This document shows, piece after piece, positions 7,190 to 10,495 of a stretch of 10,495 nucleotides of DNA. Within the stretch, counting starts at the first letter, position 1. The number at the start of each line of letters is the position of its first letter. The notes below the pieces were generated by a model. The model was not told the DNA's origin and did no database searches. It saw nothing but the letters and a program-made list of their open reading frames with translations. Both the position numbers and the translations under genes were made by a program. The stretch comes from Euperipatoides rowelli (lineage: Eukaryota; Onychophora; Udeonychophora; Euonychophora; Peripatopsidae): assembly GCA_003024985.2 (NCBI GenBank), contig PXIH01S0011585.1; one strand, given 5' to 3'.

Positions 7190-8085
7190 ATATTTATTTT
7201 AAATTTTAAAACTTCACTGCAAGATAATTTCTTAAAGCATGCCTTTTTTTATTTTTATTAGGCTAAATATTGTCGTATTTCAATTTGCTATGGTAATCCC
7301 ATTATTCCTATTTGCCAAATACTATTTTTGGATAAGTGCATTGATTACTTTGAAGACGTAAATTACTGTAAATATTATTATTTGTTGATTAGTTTATTAT
7401 ACTACGTCAAATGTTTAGAGATCGCTATATTTTAAAAAATTATCATAATAAATTAATTTTATTAGTTTGCAATACATTCTTTTGTTAGAGCAAGACCAAA
7501 ATTATCAAGATTAAAAATTATTAGGTAATTTAAACCAATTCCAATGTCTATAAAGTGTTTTTGTAAAAAAAAAAAATGAACTGTCTGCTATTTTGACAAC
7601 ATATTTTCAATGATAAAATGAAAATATTTATTTATAACAATTTTGATAAACTATTTTTTCATTAACTTTCGTTAAAATAAATATTAATTATAACAAAATT
7701 TGTGATAAAATGAGAATTTTTCATATTTATTTTCAATGTATAAGATTGATGTAAATGTCAGCCATTTTTGTTACTTTGTTTAAGCTAGACAATGAAAATT
7801 TAGTTATAACTTATCAGCTTCCTTCAAACATCCAATAATATTCAACTTCGATTTACTGCATCTACTGACTATAATAAAAAATGTAAAAAAAAAATATTTT
7901 AACTTAATTTGGTCATATTTTAAACGTAATTGGATTTTATTTAATTTAAAAAAAAATTGCAAGTTTTAAACGTTTCTCTTAACTGTTAAATGCAAATAAA
8001 AGTACAAAATACAAATTGTTACCAAAAATAATGTTGGCTGTATAAAAAAAAAAATTTTCATCAATCTATTAAGCTACTGTTGCAG

Positions 8086-8323
8086 TATATAAAGGTCAAG
8101 TATTTACTGAATCAATAACATGATTGGTGCAGGAAAACAAAATGGCCGTGAATTAACCTTTCCTGGGCATGATAGTAAAAGGTCAATGAGGAAGCTGGCA
8201 AAACTAACTAAGATAAATGCAACATTATTGTTGTTATTAACATCCACTCTAAGTTTATTACAGACATTTATAGAAATGACAATTGGCAGCGTTTATAAAT
8301 TTCTTGTTTGTTTTGTTTTTTAA
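8086..8323 (+). CDS. Doubtful 67-codon ORF behind a TATA-like box
   Basis: TATATAAAG (8086-8094) lies 25 bp before an ATG at 8120. The frame runs 67 codons to TAA at 8321-8323. The N-terminal 31 residues are polar and basic (GHDSKRSMRKLAKLTK), followed by a hydrophobic stretch at about residues 33-51 (INATLLLLLTSTLSLLQTF), which would suit a signal anchor or membrane segment. It has no homologue that I recognise. An AG at 8131-8132 could also make it an intron-retained exon in phase 1, but no donor with the phase needed by the 10273 exon follows. TATA words are frequent in A/T DNA, so this may be chance. Confidence 0.2.
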
Positions 8324-8368
8324 ATAATAGCCCTCAAGTTGATTCTACTTTTAATTATTTTTTTTTTA

Positions 8369-8381
8369 GGGGGGGGGGGGG
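8369..8381 (+). repeat. G13 homopolymer tract
   Basis: Thirteen consecutive G after a T-rich tract, the only long G run in this A/T-rich window. Likely polymorphic in length and prone to sequencing or assembly error. Confidence 0.9.
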
Positions 8382-8739
8382 ACTTTTATTACAACTTTTG
8401 TAACGAAATGTTTTGAGCTCTCTCTGAATAACTTTGCATTCTCACCATTGAAATACGCGATGTTTGTTTATATAACTGTTCATTAAAATATCAAATTTTA
8501 TGCAAATTTATCTCTTACACCTTCACCCTAGTATACACTAAATACCACACGTACACAAAGAAAAAATTGGCTGTCAATCCTAAAATGTGAGGGGAAATTT
8601 TTTTTTAAAAAAAAAGCCAGCCTTCCCATTGAAAGAGGCATTTGATAAAATGTCAAAACATTCAATTTTAAACTTCACCCGGGGCAAAGCTTCAGACGAA
8701 TTGTCAAAATGTTTGAAAATTTTTACCCTCTCAAAAAAA

Positions 8740-8773
8740 AAGTGTAAGCTAAATTTCGAAAAATGAAGGAATA
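8740..8773 (+). repeat. Dispersed copy of the 57-bp repeat core
   Basis: AAGTGTAAGCTAAATTTCG followed by AAAAATGAAGGAATA matches the core at 6170-6203 with 5 differences in 34 bases. It is followed by AAAAGCGCCAACT, again similar to the tandem unit. The minus-strand 71-codon frame across 8580-8795 is an effect of this repeat DNA, not a gene. Confidence 0.6.
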
Positions 8774-9058
8774 GCCTAAAAGCGCCAACTACCACAGCAA
8801 AAGGTATGTATAGTTAGGTACCACTTAGAAACTAATCATTGCAGATTGCAGTTGTGCCTATTAAACAGCTGATTACTGTTGTGTAAAGATTTTTTTTAAT
8901 TGTTTTTTTTTTTAAATTTTGAAAATCGGAAGTATTAAAATATTTTAAAATTTATAAGAAAAAATATATACAAAGTATTTATACCAAATAACACAATCAG
9001 CTTTCAATTTCTAAAAAAAAAAAATACAGACGTAAACATCTAATCCATAACAGAACGT

Positions 9059-9255
9059 CTTATTTGACTGATTGAAGTCATAAACGTCTCGTAACTTGCT
9101 GAAAACAGAAATGATAAATTCAATTCAAAACATATTGCCTTATTTATTAATGATAGTAGACAGTTTCTTGAAAATAAAACTAGAATTATCTAGTTGATTT
9201 GATTGAAATCAGAAATGTCTAGCTTATTGAAATGATATCGGAGATTTCAATTCAA
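9059..9255 (+). repeat. Diverged direct repeat, offset about 130 bp
   Basis: The copy at about 9059-9129 (GATTGAAGTCATAAACGTCT ... AATTCAATTCAAA) resembles the copy at about 9190-9255 (GATTGAAATCAGAAATGTCT ... ATTTCAATTCAAA). The second has a deletion of about 5 bp. Origin unknown. Confidence 0.5.
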
Positions 9256-9594
9256 AGAGAGAGGAAAACAGTGACACAATTTTTCTGGTTGTATTATGGT
9301 ACTTTCAAAACTCTTTCATTGCCTGTTCTAATGGGATTTTTTGTACAAAGTGGTCTATTTAATGAAAACATGTCTGTGACACACTAAAGAGTGATAATTT
9401 GAAATTAACTCATTGTACTTATTAACTTCCCATAGATAGCCGTTTATAAGTTGACAATCACAAATTTAGAACAAAAGAATAGGTAATGTTATTCTTAACT
9501 CTTTAATATGACAATTATTATTCCTAAAAATAAAATCTTAGTTTAGTTTTAAAGTGTTTTTTTTTTTTTTTGGTAATTAATTAATAGGCTATAG

Positions 9595-10007
9595 CAGGGA
9601 TTCTCAACCAGCAGACCACAGTCCTGATCCGGACTGTTGAATGATATTTAATGGACTGTCTGCATGAAAGTTATGGTGAAACATTTTTGACCGGGAAATA
9701 ATATATTGTATTCACAATTGTTATTTAAAAACACCTGAATTCTCACCAATTTCAAAATAAATTTAATATATGTATTTTTTCCATTCATATTTATTCAATC
9801 AAAATATAATGTGTGTTAATAGAACATTAATTATGACAAACAGCGCTATCATAATGCCGATCAAACATCCATGATAAGTAGTGATGTGTTCATTCTAATG
9901 ACATGCTATGTCATGCTATTTATAAATGCAGACAGTGGAAATTTTTTTGTTTTTTTGTTAAATTATTATTTTCCTTGATCGCATTATAAAAAATGTTGAG
10001 AAACCTT
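9595..10007 (+). mobile_element. hAT-type MITE, 413 bp
   Basis: The left terminus CAGGGATTCTCAACC matches the reverse complement of the right terminus, CAAGGTTTCTCAAC, at 12 of 14 bases. CAGNG..TTCTCAACC is a familiar hAT-superfamily terminal repeat. Flanks are GGCTATAG (9587-9594) and GGCTATAA (10008-10015), an 8-bp target duplication matching 7 of 8, though the right end is ambiguous by one G. A subterminal hairpin CAGTCC/GGACTG (9619-9624, 9631-9636) is present. The interior is A/T-rich with no transposase, so it is non-autonomous. It sits inside the inferred intron. Confidence 0.75.
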
Positions 10008-10272
10008 GGCTATAACTTAATAAAATTTAGACTAATTTTAATTTAATCTTTGTTAAATACAGGTTATACTACGTTCAAAGAGTTTAAATACATCTAGTTA
10101 TCTACTACAGTATATTTCTGAAAGAAAAAAAAATCATACTTTATCCAATGAAAACAAATTTTTATGTTGTTTCTCTCAGTAATATGAACTAGTTTGTTTA
10201 AAATGGATTATGTAATAAACAAATAGACTTGAAATTACATTGATTTTTTTTTTTTAACGTCTTCTTTCTCAG

Positions 10273-10409
10273 AGCCAATGGAAATGGAGTTAAGTATTGT
10301 CGACCAGATAGATACTGGTAAACCCAAGAGATCTTTTCCAAGGACATTTAGGCCTACTCATTTAATTGCTTTAACAGATACATCCACTGTTCTCTCAGTC
10401 CTTATGAAG
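10273..10409 (+). CDS. Candidate internal coding exon, same unrecognised gene
   Basis: A strong acceptor (long T tract, then CTTCTTTCTCAG ending at 10272) opens a 137-bp exon ending at AAG/GTATTA (10409/10410). Its first two bases complete a codon left in phase 1, which matches the donor at 5764 and gives Glu at the junction. It encodes about 45 residues including MEMELSIVDQIDTGKPKRSF and RPTHLIALTDTSTVLSVLMK, with a basic KPKR patch followed by a hydrophobic helix-like end, and leaves in phase 0. The frame stays open into the intron until the TAA at 10461-10463. The ATG at 10278 could be a start in an alternative transcript, but the exon reads well from its acceptor. Family not recognised; the gene continues past the window. 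Confidence 0.6.
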
Positions 10410-10495
10410 GTATTAACATATTTACTGTACAGGCAAACCTCTAGTTATGAACAATCTAGATAAAACAATTCAAACATACAAACATTATACATATG

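Larger units (their letters stand above)
5765..10272 (+). other. Inferred 4.5-kb intron filled with repeats
   Basis: Bounded by CAG/GTAAGA at 5764/5765 and a strong pyrimidine tract ending TCTTCTTTCTCAG at 10272. Splicing keeps the reading frame (phase 1 to phase 1, forming a GAG codon). Between them I see repeats and A/T-rich DNA but no convincing coding exon in matching phase. The stretches 7200-8080, 8830-9050 and 9260-9585 show nothing beyond A/T-rich sequence. Confidence 0.5.

Noticed and set aside
8580-8795. 71-codon minus-strand frame
   Set aside because: It lies over the dispersed repeat and homopolymer A tracts; the product is a low-complexity F/K mix.

Overview
This is a non-coding-rich, strongly A+T-biased eukaryotic window. 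Nothing prokaryotic was seen: no operons, no Shine-Dalgarno spacing, no CRISPR array. Consensus splice sites, a LINE reverse-transcriptase remnant, a Ty3/Gypsy-like gag remnant, a hAT-type MITE and many degenerate tandem repeats point to an animal nuclear genome. A marine invertebrate is a reasonable guess from style (frequent TACAGTAT and TAGGCCTA-like words), but no gene here fixes the lineage.

Layout. (1) 1-1170: mixed sequence with no supported gene. (2) 1171-2827, minus strand: a decayed retroelement block. It starts at an ATG at 2827 and reads leftward through a charged N-terminal region, a capsid-like gag core (about 2362-1850) and three tandem CCHC zinc knuckles (1672-1486). After one TAG it continues in the same frame into a LINE-type reverse-transcriptase thumb fragment (1344-1171). 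A possible LTR edge and primer-binding site for the gag element lie at 3692-3718. (3) 3700-4410: the most G+C-rich block, with splice-donor-like sites on both strands, a 70-codon acidic plus-strand ORF, a perfect inverted repeat carrying E-boxes, and an RFX X-box-like site. It looks like a promoter or first-exon region, or an LTR. (4) 4555-5460: A/T low-complexity DNA and a degenerate tandem repeat with a period of about 71-90 bp. (5) 5592-5764 and 10273-10409, plus strand: two candidate coding exons with good donor and acceptor sites and matching phase (1/1), probably exons of one host gene split by an intron of about 4.5 kb. The product is not recognised. (6) The intron holds a 57-bp tandem repeat, a 33-bp near-perfect palindrome, a small foldback element with a telomere-like interior, a G13 run, a direct repeat and a 413-bp hAT-type MITE with an imperfect 8-bp target-site duplication.

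No new multi-gene system was found. The most unusual items are the three-knuckle gag remnant in frame with a LINE RT fragment, and the G+C-rich block with splice and promoter signals on both strands.
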